The position numbers and the translations under genes were made by a program. This document shows positions 35,460-42,783 of a stretch of DNA of 53,267 bases, piece by piece. The DNA comes from CAZNHL01 sp964572965 (GTDB lineage: Bacteria > Bacteroidota > Bacteroidia > Cytophagales > UBA9547), in the NCBI GenBank assembly GCA_964572965.1, contig CAZNHL010000022.1, positions 1 to 53,267 of the forward strand. The letters run 5' to 3'. How positions within the stretch are numbered: the stretch's first letter is position 1; the number at the start of each line of letters is the position of its first letter. Under the pieces are notes generated by a model. That model saw nothing but the letters and a program-made list of their open reading frames with translations, was not told the origin of the DNA and made no database searches.

Positions 35460-36329
35460 ATGCAATCTGTTCTATTTTACTTAGCATATCCCTTTCTTTA
35501 CCTGCTTGCCTCTCTGCCTTTTCGCGTCTTGTATTTAGTATCTGACGTATTTTACCAGATAATCTGGCTCACTGGTTATCGTAAAGAGGTTGTGCTGACA
35601 AACCTGAGAAATTCATTCCCTGAAAAGAGTGAAACAGAAATTAATAAAATTTGCAGCAACTATTACCGTTATCTCTGTGACCTGATACTTGAGACCTTCA
35701 AAACAATGAAGATGACAGAGAAGGAAGCGAAAGAGCGTTGTATATTCCATAACCCGGAGTGGCTGGATAAACTATATGCAGAGAATAGAAGTATATTGAT
35801 TGTAATGGGACATTATGGTAACTGGGAATGGGCGGGGCCGAGTTTTACATTGACTACAAAATATCAATTGGTGGTTATTTACCGTCCATTATCAAATCCT
35901 CATTTCGAGAAAATGATGACTGCTATGCGTACCAAATTTGGTACACGCATTACGCCAATGGCAAATACTTTACGCGATATGGTAGCTAACCGTAAGCAAA
36001 TTACTGCAACTGCATTGATTGCAGATCAGACAGCGGAAGCAGAGCACGCCTACTGGACCAACTTCCTTAATCAGGATACGGCCGTATTTACCGGACCGGA
36101 AAAACTCTCCAAAAAGTTTAACTATCCTGTTGTTTACATGTCTGTGAAGCGTGTAAAAAGAGGTTACTACGAAATTACTCCCGACTTATTGTTTGAAAAT
36201 CCGAAAGACACGGCAGACAATGAAGTTTCTGAAGGATTTACAAGAAGGATAGAAAAGGATATTATACAGGATCCGTCGATCTGGCTGTGGTCACACAAAC
36301 GTTGGAAACACCGTCGTCACGATCGTTAA
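35460..36329 (+). CDS. Lysophospholipid/lipid A acyltransferase (LpxL/HtrB family)
   Basis: An inner-membrane acyltransferase of 289 residues. It has an N-terminal TM anchor (about 3-25) and the catalytic H118-x4-E123 motif in GHYGNWEWAG. The VIYRPLSNPHFEKMM, LIADQTAEAEHAYWTNFLNQ and FYPVVYM-like substrate-pocket blocks follow, and the WLWSHKRWKHRR C-terminus is diagnostic of the LpxL/MsbB family. It adds a secondary acyl chain to lipid A or a related lipid. The next gene encodes a fatty-acid desaturase 77 bases downstream, so both act on membrane lipid composition. Confidence 0.9.
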   Translation: MQSVLFYLAYPFLYLLASLPFRVLYLVSDVFYQIIWLTGYRKEVVLTNLRNSFPEKSETEINKICSNYYRYLCDLILETFKTMKMTEKEAKERCIFHNPEWLDKLYAENRSILIVMGHYGNWEWAGPSFTLTTKYQLVVIYRPLSNPHFEKMMTAMRTKFGTRITPMANTLRDMVANRKQITATALIADQTAEAEHAYWTNFLNQDTAVFTGPEKLSKKFNYPVVYMSVKRVKRGYYEITPDLLFENPKDTADNEVSEGFTRRIEKDIIQDPSIWLWSHKRWKHRRHDR

Positions 36330-36406
36330 AACCCTATATAAACCTATTATCAAAATCTAATGTTAACCCTTAAGAACTAACAGTTTGAGGGACTCAAAAA
36401 CTATTT

Positions 36407-37417
36407 ATGCGTACATGTAAAGAATTAATCCTGTCCAGTAAGCCTTATGCGAAGGAGGATCGTAGGAGAAGTTGGTTTGAAACAGGTATTACAGCTGTTT
36501 TACTCGTACTCTTTTTGGGGGGCACTTTTGCCAATATTCCATTAGCAGCTAAACTGTTTTTTAGCTTTCTGACCGGACTCATTTATGTACGTATGTTTGT
36601 GATCTACCACGATTACCAGCATCATGCCATTCTTCAGAAATCAAAATTAGCTACATTTATTATGAGAGGTTTTGGAATTTATATTCTGGCACCTGAGAAT
36701 GTATGGAAAAGGTCGCACGACCATCATCATAACAACAATGCGAAACTTACCATTAACGGTATCGGTTCTTACCCAACCATTTCTATAGCAACTTATCAGG
36801 GACTTAGCAAAGGAGAAAAGCAGCTTTATCTCATTAACAGGAATCCTTTTGTAATTATTATGGGTTACTTTACTTTATTCATTTACTGGTTAAATGTAAA
36901 GTCATTCGTACAAAGCTCTAAAAAGCACTGGGACTCTCTGTTGGCCTTGGTTTTTCACATTGCAGCGGGAGCAGTTATCTGGTATTTCTTTGGAATGGCA
37001 GCTTTCTTTATCAGCTGGTTTACACCTTTCTTTATTGCTTTTGCAATGGGATCTTACCTTTTCTATTCTCAGCACAATTTCCCGGGGGCCATTTTCAGAG
37101 AAAACCATGACTGGAAATATGAAATAGCAGCCATGCATTCTACGAGCTTCATGGTAATGAATCCTGTATTACAATGGTTTACGGGTAATATTGGTTATCA
37201 CCATGTGCATCATATGAACTCCCGTATTCCGTTTTATCGCTTGAAAGAAGCAATGGACAATATACCTGAACTTCAAACAGTGACTAAAACATCATGGAGC
37301 CCGGTTCAGATCTGGAAATGCTTTAGCCTGAAACTATGGGATCCTGAAAATGGAAAAATGATTACATTGCGGCAGTTGGCAAAAATGAAATGCAGTAAAG
37401 TAAAAGCGACTACTTAG
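36407..37417 (+). CDS. Membrane fatty-acid desaturase
   Basis: A di-iron membrane desaturase of 336 residues with about four TM segments. The three His boxes are HDYQHH (from residue 68), HDHHH (from residue 104) and HHVHH (from residue 265), the set of eight His expected for an acyl-lipid desaturase. It introduces a double bond into membrane acyl chains, helping fluidity in the cold; the position of the double bond cannot be told, although the pattern resembles delta-12/omega-6-type enzymes. It follows the LpxL-type gene by 77 bases. The leader-peptide region of the aminotransferase gene starts directly after its stop. Confidence 0.88.
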   Translation: MRTCKELILSSKPYAKEDRRRSWFETGITAVLLVLFLGGTFANIPLAAKLFFSFLTGLIYVRMFVIYHDYQHHAILQKSKLATFIMRGFGIYILAPENVWKRSHDHHHNNNAKLTINGIGSYPTISIATYQGLSKGEKQLYLINRNPFVIIMGYFTLFIYWLNVKSFVQSSKKHWDSLLALVFHIAAGAVIWYFFGMAAFFISWFTPFFIAFAMGSYLFYSQHNFPGAIFRENHDWKYEIAAMHSTSFMVMNPVLQWFTGNIGYHHVHHMNSRIPFYRLKEAMDNIPELQTVTKTSWSPVQIWKCFSLKLWDPENGKMITLRQLAKMKCSKVKATT

Positions 37418-37422
37418 TCAGT

Positions 37423-37453
37423 TTTGTTTTCTGAAATAAAAGCTTTACAATTG
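37423..37453 (+). promoter_or_regulatory. Promoter of the leader-peptide/aminotransferase unit
   Basis: TTTG at 37423-37426 and TACAATTG at 37446-37453 (one mismatch to TAnnTTTG) are separated by 19 bases, the canonical Bacteroidota spacing. The predicted transcription start lies about 37458-37460, only a few bases before the first leader's ATG at 37466. It begins 5 bases after the desaturase stop. Confidence 0.65.
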
Positions 37454-37465
37454 TAACATATAAGC

Positions 37466-37540
37466 ATGAACAACACATTTACACATATTATCGTATCGGT
37501 CGTGGCAGTGGCAGCATTGTCTCTTATGGCCGTGGCGTAA
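37466..37540 (+). CDS. Leader peptide 1 (24 aa, Val/Ala rich), attenuator module 1
   Basis: An ATG-to-TAA frame of 25 codons: MNNTFTHIIV, SVVAVAALSL, MAVA. It has five Val, five Ala, two Ile and two Leu, and is followed 27 bases later by an intrinsic terminator. Its position between a promoter and an aminotransferase gene, its composition and the terminator fit a leader peptide whose translation rate tunes transcription (ribosome-mediated attenuation). The heptad of codons for SVVAVAAL corresponds closely to SVVAAVAF in leader 2. A short possible pairing, ggccg (37528-37532) with cggtc (37572-37576), could disturb the terminator's left arm. The alternative of a small membrane protein is not excluded. 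Confidence 0.7.
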   Translation: MNNTFTHIIVSVVAVAALSLMAVA

Positions 37541-37567
37541 GTGTTTAAATAAACATATTTAACAACG

Positions 37568-37596
37568 AACCCGGTCCCGCAAAGGCCGGGTTTTTT
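37568..37596 (+). terminator. Attenuator terminator 1
   Basis: Nine-base-pair stem AACCCGGTC (37568-37576) with GGCCGGGTT (37584-37592), including one G-T wobble, a 7-base loop and a T-run. It lies before the aminotransferase gene rather than after a normal gene, so it is placed to end transcription prematurely. Confidence 0.8.
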
Positions 37597-37619
37597 ATTG
37601 ACCAATAATCTCAAAGTAC

Positions 37620-37691
37620 ATGAATCAATTTTACACATCAGTATCATCTGTCGTTGCAGCGGTCGCATTTCCATGTTTCCGGGCCGGATGA
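37620..37691 (+). CDS. Leader peptide 2 (23 aa, Val/Ala/Ser rich), attenuator module 2
   Basis: An ATG-to-TGA frame of 24 codons: MNQFYTSVSS, VVAAVAFPCF, RAG. It has four Val and four Ala and is aligned to leader 1 at DNA level (shared tttacacat and gtcgt-gcag-gg--gcatt strings), suggesting module duplication. The 3' codons contain ccgggc (37679-37684), which can pair with gcccgg (37723-37728), the left arm of terminator 2. This is the antiterminator expected when a ribosome stalls at the Val/Ala codons. No promoter is seen between the modules, so one transcript would pass both attenuators in series. Confidence 0.7.
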   Translation: MNQFYTSVSSVVAAVAFPCFRAG

Positions 37692-37720
37692 TAGTGTCTA
37701 CTGTGTACACTTTATAATCT

Positions 37721-37746
37721 AAGCCCGGGTAACACCGGGCTTTTTT
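37721..37746 (+). terminator. Attenuator terminator 2
   Basis: Perfect 8-bp stem AAGCCCGG (37721-37728) with CCGGGCTT (37735-37742), a 6-base loop and a T-run, 40 bases before the aminotransferase ATG. Its left arm can pair instead with ccgggc in leader 2. Confidence 0.85.
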
Positions 37747-37785
37747 ATTGCCCATTTTCCAAGTAAAACTTAAACAAACATAATC

Positions 37786-38985
37786 ATGAACAAAACAGCA
37801 ACTTATCAATTTGCCGACCGCGTAAACACAGTTCCAATGTCCTTTATCAGGGAAATTCTCAAAACAGCTTCTCAGCCCGGTATTATTTCATTTGCAGGCG
37901 GCTTGCCAAATCCGGAGCTGTTTCCTGTAAGTCAGCTTGCCAAAGCTGCTGCCGACGTTTTCATGTCCGACGGGGCTAATGCTTTGCAGTATTCAACTAC
38001 AGAGGGTTATTACCCTTTGCGGCAATTTATTTCAGAACGTTATCTCCGGCAGCAGGGTATGTACATACCGCCTGAAAATATCCTGATCACCAATGGATCT
38101 CAACAGGCCCTTGACCTGATCGGCAAAGTATTTATCAACCCCGGCGACAATGTATTGATCGAGCGGCCTTCTTACCTTGGGGCTATTCAATGCCTGTCTA
38201 TGTTTGAGCCTGTGTTTTCAGAGATAGATTTGGAAGAAGACGGCATCAATACTGAAAAGCTGTGGGATGCCTGTTGGAGCAGAAATATAAAGATGTTTTA
38301 CTGTGTTCCTAATTTTCATAATCCGACTGGAATTACCTATAGCATGGAGAAAAGGGAAGCAATTGCAGACCATTTCAGCAGGTTCAGTCCGCACACAATT
38401 ATCGTGGAAGATGATCCCTATGGTGAGATATGTTTCGGAGAGAAAACTCCGGCGTCCATTAAATCTTTCAATAATGAGCAGACAATACTACTAGGCTCTT
38501 TCTCGAAAATCGTAGCGCCTGGCATGCGTATGGGCTGGCTGGCAGCACCTGCTGAAATCATGGAAAAGATCAATAAAATGAAACAGGCTTCTGATCTTCA
38601 TTCAAATTTCCTGTCTCAACGTATTCTGCATCGTTACCTTTCAGATAATGATCTCGATGAACATATCGGCAGAATAAAAGCGCAATACAAAGCACAAAAA
38701 AATCTGATGGTGGCACTGCTTAAACGCTATACACCTTTTCAGGTAAAGTTTACTGAACCGGAAGGAGGTATGTTCTTATGGCTTACATTACCGTCGGATA
38801 TAAGTGCAAGAGCTGTATTGAATGATGCTGTCAAAGAAGGAATTATGTTTGTTCCTGGAGATAGTTTCTATCAGAAAAATGATTGCTGGAATACAATCCG
38901 GCTGAATTTTACGAGTAATAGTGCCGAAAAAATGGAAGAAGGAATCAGGAAATTGGGAGCTATTTTGCACAGACATATTTTTTAA
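37786..38985 (+). CDS. PLP-dependent aminotransferase (LysN/MocR-type fold)
   Basis: Fold-type I aminotransferase of 399 residues without the GntR domain. It has the N-terminal SFAGGLPNPELFP segment, LQYSTTEGYYPLR, the PLP-binding blocks NGSQQALDLI, PNFHNPTGITYS and VEDDPYGEI, and LLGSFSKIVAPGMRMGW with Schiff-base Lys241. Relatives include 2-aminoadipate and branched-chain aminotransferases; the substrate is not determinable by eye. The two Val/Ala-rich leader peptides upstream suggest a branched-chain or alanine-linked amino group transfer, an inference. The ATG at 37786 is 40 bases after the second attenuator terminator, and a strong terminator overlaps the stop codon. Confidence 0.9.
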   Translation: MNKTATYQFADRVNTVPMSFIREILKTASQPGIISFAGGLPNPELFPVSQLAKAAADVFMSDGANALQYSTTEGYYPLRQFISERYLRQQGMYIPPENILITNGSQQALDLIGKVFINPGDNVLIERPSYLGAIQCLSMFEPVFSEIDLEEDGINTEKLWDACWSRNIKMFYCVPNFHNPTGITYSMEKREAIADHFSRFSPHTIIVEDDPYGEICFGEKTPASIKSFNNEQTILLGSFSKIVAPGMRMGWLAAPAEIMEKINKMKQASDLHSNFLSQRILHRYLSDNDLDEHIGRIKAQYKAQKNLMVALLKRYTPFQVKFTEPEGGMFLWLTLPSDISARAVLNDAVKEGIMFVPGDSFYQKNDCWNTIRLNFTSNSAEKMEEGIRKLGAILHRHIF

Positions 38986-39034
38986 AGTAAAAAGGAGTTC
39001 CTTTTTTATCTAAAGAGGAACTCCTTTTTACTTT
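38984..39034 (+). terminator. Terminator overlapping the aminotransferase stop codon
   Basis: Perfect 19-bp stem (38984-39002 with 39016-39034: AAAGTAAAAAGGAGTTCCT and its complement) with a 13-base loop. The left arm begins within the TAA stop codon (38983-38985). Confidence 0.85.
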
Positions 39035-39112
39035 ATGAGCCGGTGAAGGTGGTTAAGCTTGCTGCAAGCCCTTTATAAGCAGATAAATAGGCTCGTTTGG
39101 TTTAGAGGTATT

Positions 39113-39844
39113 TTATAAAGCAATCTGATCAGATAAATATAATTGGGTCAGATCAAATGCAATTCGGGGAGCCTGTTGTCTGATTTCCCTTGGTTGATCT
39201 TTGATTTCTTGCAGCTTTTCTACCAGATTTATATAAAACGGGTGCGTTACATTTGAAAGCAAATGTTCGCCTTCTGCTAATTGAAGTTCTATTTGTATTT
39301 TTATTTCTTTTTTATCTACAGGCCCTAATTCAGTAAAGTATTCTATCCCTTTTTTTACAAATACATTTTTGTTCAGATCGTTTAAATATCTGTTAAAAAA
39401 GGGAATACCGTATTCCGTATAGTCTTTTACTATCTGTTGGATAACTTTGGTGGTGCGCATTGTTCTCCCATTATGGAAGTAATATGTTTCATTTGTGGTT
39501 ATAGGGCCTGCTTTCTTCAAAGCAATTAGCGTAATATGAGGGTTGATGAACCCTGTGTTATACTCGCTGTTATGCTTGATCAGGTCCTGATTTAGCTTAG
39601 ATGATATTGAACACTCAAAACTACCGGGTGAGCAAAAAATGTGGAATGCTTCATAAAGGTCGAAAGTGCCTAGCTTTCGGACTCTTTGGAATGTGTAGTG
39701 GTCCTTTTCATAAGAAAAAAAGTAAAAATCAGGCAGCACTTTTTGCATTTCCTCTTTAAAGAGGCTTTCAATCTGACCCTTTTCAAGTTTTGGAGAAGTA
39801 TCATCCCCTCCAAGCACATATTTTAAATTGTCTAGCCAGCTCAA
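39113..39844 (-). CDS. Uncharacterised 243-residue protein
   Basis: No family recognised. The protein is soluble, with alternating strands and helices. It begins MSWLDNLKYVLGG at a TTG start (39842-39844), for which no upstream ATG is seen. Its middle (SPGSFECSISSKLNQDL, INPHITLIALKK) and end (APRIAFDLTQLYLSDQ) look like a folded domain rather than a shadow frame, and it uses normal codons throughout. It is the third of three same-strand genes with small spacing (38 bases to the next), suggesting an operon of unknown function. Confidence 0.65.
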   Translation of the reverse strand: MSWLDNLKYVLGGDDTSPKLEKGQIESLFKEEMQKVLPDFYFFSYEKDHYTFQRVRKLGTFDLYEAFHIFCSPGSFECSISSKLNQDLIKHNSEYNTGFINPHITLIALKKAGPITTNETYYFHNGRTMRTTKVIQQIVKDYTEYGIPFFNRYLNDLNKNVFVKKGIEYFTELGPVDKKEIKIQIELQLAEGEHLLSNVTHPFYINLVEKLQEIKDQPREIRQQAPRIAFDLTQLYLSDQIAL

Positions 39845-39882
39845 TTGAATAAGTTTTTGAATCGTAAAAATAGAAGGAATTT

Positions 39883-40476
39883 TTAATAGTATATCATTTT
39901 TGCTCTGCTCAGAGATCTCCTTTCCCGTTCATAAAGGAGAACTAATTCCCCGATTTTTAATTCATCTATAGTAGAATACCAGTTTTTCTCTGTAACCGCT
40001 AAATTGATTTCAATTTCTACGAGAAAACGGTTCCATCCGGCAGTTTCTTCCGAAAAGGTAAAATGAATACTATTGTCACAAAAGATGTCCATACAAACTT
40101 GCGGGCCGGCATACCCATCTACTACCCTATATACAAATATGGCCTGTATGGCCAGCCAGTCTATTTCATAACAAGCCTGCTTTGTATTTACCTGAAAAGT
40201 TTTTTCGGTGATATAAGAAAAAATGCCGCTTGAGTTGTGTAGCTCGGTGAAATGTTCCTGGTATTTTCTTGTGTTTAAAAAGAATACCCTGATTCCTGGA
40301 TATAATAAGGGTACAAGAGCCAATAATACTATAAAACCCCAGAAGACAATACCCCAGAAGAATGAAACCAGAATGCTTGCTAATAGAAATAGTATTGAAA
40401 TGACTATTGCAAGGACGTACTTCGGTTTACTTTTCAGTATTACATTTCTATAGCGTTTTGTTGCAGTAGGTTTCAT
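39883..40476 (-). CDS. YcxB-like membrane protein
   Basis: A 197-residue protein from the ATG at 40476 (an in-frame TTG lies eight codons earlier). Two adjacent TM segments (about residues 20-65) are followed by a PH-like beta domain (NSSGIFSYITEKTFQVNTKQACYEIDW, then strands and a helix near RYERERRSLSR). This TM-pair plus PH-fold arrangement matches YcxB-type proteins, a family without known function. It lies in the same direction as, and close to, the two other uncharacterised genes here. Confidence 0.65.
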   Translation of the reverse strand: MKPTATKRYRNVILKSKPKYVLAIVISILFLLASILVSFFWGIVFWGFIVLLALVPLLYPGIRVFFLNTRKYQEHFTELHNSSGIFSYITEKTFQVNTKQACYEIDWLAIQAIFVYRVVDGYAGPQVCMDIFCDNSIHFTFSEETAGWNRFLVEIEINLAVTEKNWYSTIDELKIGELVLLYERERRSLSRAKMIYY

Positions 40477-40652
40477 CCTGAGTTTTGAAAATTGATACAA
40501 TTTATCTCAAAGCCGGCGGGTTCACAAGTTTGATGCATCCATTATATCTCAAAATTTGAATATCTCCGGAGAGCTTGTTCCGAATTTATTCGGGAAGCGA
40601 GACCTTGGTAGGAAAAGCCCATGTTTACAGTGCCTCCGTAGGTGGCGGACTT

Positions 40653-40680
40653 GTAGAGACGCGATTCATCGCGTCTCTAC
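40653..40680. repeat. 28-bp perfect palindrome, dispersed-element type
   Basis: GTAGAGACGCGAT (40653-40665) is exactly inverted at 40668-40680 with a 2-base centre. The same GTAGAGACGCG core is known from interspersed palindromes in several bacterial groups. It is directly followed by the stop codon of the minus-strand gene (40682-40684). The preceding 40500-40650 bases hold a further imperfect inverted repeat (ttccgaat/attcgggaa, 40578-40596) and no gene. Confidence 0.7.
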
Positions 40681-40681
40681 G

Positions 40682-41266
40682 TTAAATATCAATCATCAAT
40701 ATCCCCCAGAATGATTTTTCCCCATTATTGATTTCTACTATTTCTTCGCCTTCGCGCATGGTGTGGAAGCTAAGGCGGTCGCTGATTGGCTGGTCTTCGT
40801 CACCAAGACCGATGGATTTGAAAAATTGGCGACCAAGTTCAGGTGTCTGAAATGAATACCAGAAACGTACCCCTGTAATATCCTGTTTCTCGAATTTGTC
40901 GGCAAGCAGTAACAAGGTTTTTAGTCCCAGCAGAAATGCTTTTTTGTTGTTTGCCGGACTGATGTGTGAATCAACATGGAAGCAGTTGGTTTTGTCTTCT
41001 ATAATAGAAGTGTTTTCGCTGTTTTTGGTGACTTTGTAAAGCGGTTTGAATGACTTCAAACTGATGCCAAGGTCTGATACGATAATTTCATCGTCAAGGA
41101 TTTTTTGAACTTCGGTGGGAATGTCTACTGAAAAGACAAAATTCTCCGGCACTTCAAATTCATCCAGAAAGGATGCAAACGTTTCGTTGAACTCTATGAT
41201 CATAGGGATGGTTTTTCCTGCTAAGGCAAAAATACTATATTTTTTGAAGCCTTTTGCTAAACTCAT
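40682..41266 (-). CDS. Uncharacterised 194-residue protein
   Basis: No family recognised. The protein is soluble, starts MSLAKGFKKYSIF and has an acidic middle (DEFEVPENFVFSVDIPTEVQ), a His-containing stretch (NCFHVDSHISP) and a helix (KKAFLLGLKTLLLLADKFEKQ). The C-terminal half looks like an alpha/beta domain (TGVRFWYSFQTPELGRQFFKSIGLGDED). It has an ATG start, sits upstream of the YcxB-like gene on the same strand and has a palindromic repeat immediately after its stop. Confidence 0.65.
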   Translation of the reverse strand: MSLAKGFKKYSIFALAGKTIPMIIEFNETFASFLDEFEVPENFVFSVDIPTEVQKILDDEIIVSDLGISLKSFKPLYKVTKNSENTSIIEDKTNCFHVDSHISPANNKKAFLLGLKTLLLLADKFEKQDITGVRFWYSFQTPELGRQFFKSIGLGDEDQPISDRLSFHTMREGEEIVEINNGEKSFWGILMIDI

Positions 41267-41601
41267 TTAGCGATAGCTTTTCTCTTTAGTAAGCTTTGAA
41301 TACTTTTCAAAGATCTGCTTTTACTCGGTTTTAGACTTGCTTTTTTAGGTAAAAAAAGCACTTGTTAAGTTTTAATACAAAAATGTAAAGCTCTATATCG
41401 GTTTTAAAATGCAACTTTTGGGAAATTTTAAGGAGCCTAAATGCTGGTTAAGCATTACACTATTAACTAGAGTTAAACCAGTATAGTTTGGAAAACCTCC
41501 GAATGTTTTCAGAGGCTTTTTGAAGGTTAATCAAAAGGAGTTGTTATAATACAACGTGCGAAAAAGCTCCGCTTCTCAGAGGCGGAGCTTTTTATTTTTG
41601 T
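41267..41601. other. Intergenic region with promoter side and terminator
   Basis: A 335-base stretch without a gene. The left part is the upstream region of the minus-strand gene at 41266 (near-match -7 box caaagatc at 41319-41326). The right part (41561-41593) holds the terminator of the alpha/beta hydrolase gene. Nothing else is seen. Confidence 0.5.
41561..41595 (-). terminator. Terminator of the alpha/beta hydrolase gene
   Basis: Stem AAAAAGCTCCGC (41561-41572) with GCGGAGCTTTTT (41582-41593), a 9-base loop and T-runs on both strands. Confidence 0.85.
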
Positions 41602-42402
41602 TTATTCGGACAGGAGTTTTTTCATCTCTTCCAGGTAGGAGGGGTTGTCGGTTATACCGTTGTGCCCCTGACCATATAGAGTGACTAGCCGGTCTGTACT
41701 TTTCAGGTTCTCTTTCAGTTTCAAAGAAGATTCGTAGTAAATGACATTGTCCTGGTCGCCATGAAAAATGACGATGGGCATTTTACAGTTTCTGATAAAC
41801 TTATTTGTCTCGAATTTATATTTTAAGATAAATGTGGGAACAAAAGGGTAGAGATGTTTGACCATGTCGGTAAGGCTGTAATAAGGTGCTTGCAGTATCA
41901 GAAGTTTTGGGTGGTTTTCTGAGGCAAGTTTTGTTGCGGCACCTGTTCCTATAGAATATCCTATTACAGTAATTGAGTCTTCTGTATATCTTTTTTTGAG
42001 ATGATTGTATGCCAGTTGAACATCATCATAAAATTGGCTCTGGCTTTTAATTGATCCACTGCTTTTACCATAGCCGCGATAGTCCAGAATAAAGATGTCA
42101 TACTTCAGGTTTGTATAAGTTTGGGCAATACCTCCCCAGGAATCAAGAGCGCCTCCGTTTCCATGAAGATAAAACAGGAGCCCCTTTGAATGTTGTGCTT
42201 TAAATAAAAGACCGTGAAGGGTTTCATTGTCCTGCGTTTTGATTTTTATTTCTTCAAAATTCTGGTCGAAAGGGAATTGGTAGTCGTCGGCTAGTTTTTC
42301 AGGGAAGAAAATGAGTTTTTCCTGTATGAAATAACCGATCCCACACAGGATCGCATATAAAAGGAGAAGGACTCCGGCGGCTTTCAGAAAGAAGTTTTGC
42401 AT
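41602..42402 (-). CDS. Alpha/beta hydrolase with N-terminal membrane anchor
   Basis: A 266-residue serine hydrolase. An N-terminal hydrophobic segment (about 5-25) acts as signal anchor. FYLHGNGGALDSWGG forms the oxyanion hole and VIGYSIGTGAATKLA carries the nucleophile Ser (G-Y-S-I-G). The Asp lies in IVIFHGDQDNVIYYES and the His in YGQGHNGI near the end. This fits the Bem46/ABHD13-like group of membrane-anchored esterases or thioesterases. Its substrate is not known. It lies 9 bases downstream of the two-part secreted protein gene, so they may share a transcript. Confidence 0.85.
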   Translation of the reverse strand: MQNFFLKAAGVLLLLYAILCGIGYFIQEKLIFFPEKLADDYQFPFDQNFEEIKIKTQDNETLHGLLFKAQHSKGLLFYLHGNGGALDSWGGIAQTYTNLKYDIFILDYRGYGKSSGSIKSQSQFYDDVQLAYNHLKKRYTEDSITVIGYSIGTGAATKLASENHPKLLILQAPYYSLTDMVKHLYPFVPTFILKYKFETNKFIRNCKMPIVIFHGDQDNVIYYESSLKLKENLKSTDRLVTLYGQGHNGITDNPSYLEEMKKLLSE

Positions 42403-42411
42403 TGTAATGGT

Positions 42412-42783
42412 TTATTCAGACGGTGCGGAGAATTTAATACTTGGTCCGGTCAGAGGTGTTTCGTTACCTGATGCATCTATGACTGAGAATCTTACTTCGA
42501 AGTTTTTACCATTAACCAGACGAAATGCTCCGAAGCACATGTTCTGGCCGATTTTTATTAGCCCTTCTCTGGAGGGGACACAGTAAACAGTTGTCGTACC
42601 CTTGCTGATATTTTTAACAGTTGCTTTGAAGAGATATTCTGATTTTTCTGTTATCTGATACTGAAAGTTGACATTTATTTCGGGTCCACAACCTGCATGA
42701 ATATATGATTTGCTTTTTTCTTTAGGGATCGTAATCCATTTTGGAGGAATATTGTCGACCCCTGTATCAACTGTCCAGCTCAC
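42412..42783 (-). CDS. C-terminal part of a secreted protein split by a one-base shift
   Basis: A 123-residue frame that would need a GTG start (42781-42783) overlapping the previous gene's stop by four bases. It has no signal peptide although it reads as an exported beta protein (SWTVDTGVDNIPPKW, FKATVKNISKGTTTVYCVPS). The frame is open before the GTG (HQDESVSW), so this is better seen as the continuation of the protein starting at 43166. Restoring one base gives one 251-residue protein. No family recognised. Confidence 0.7.
   Translation of the reverse strand: MSWTVDTGVDNIPPKWITIPKEKSKSYIHAGCGPEINVNFQYQITEKSEYLFKATVKNISKGTTTVYCVPSREGLIKIGQNMCFGAFRLVNGKNFEVRFSVIDASGNETPLTGPSIKFSAPSE

Noticed and set aside
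37541..37619. A second promoter between the two leader modules
   Set aside because: No TAnnTTTG box with a suitable -33 TTTG is seen there; the tttaaataaaca stretch is only A/T-rich sequence.
37466..37691. Leader peptides as type I toxins or small membrane proteins
   Set aside because: Leader 1 is hydrophobic enough, but leader 2 breaks its hydrophobic run with PCFRAG and each frame is tied to its own terminator and an aminotransferase. Attenuation explains more of the sequence; the membrane-peptide idea is kept only as a minor alternative.
41480..41525. Terminator-like cctc...gagg hairpin left of the hydrolase terminator
   Set aside because: The arms do not match well (aaaacctc against gaggctttt has an extra base) and the stronger hairpin at 41561-41593 already explains termination.
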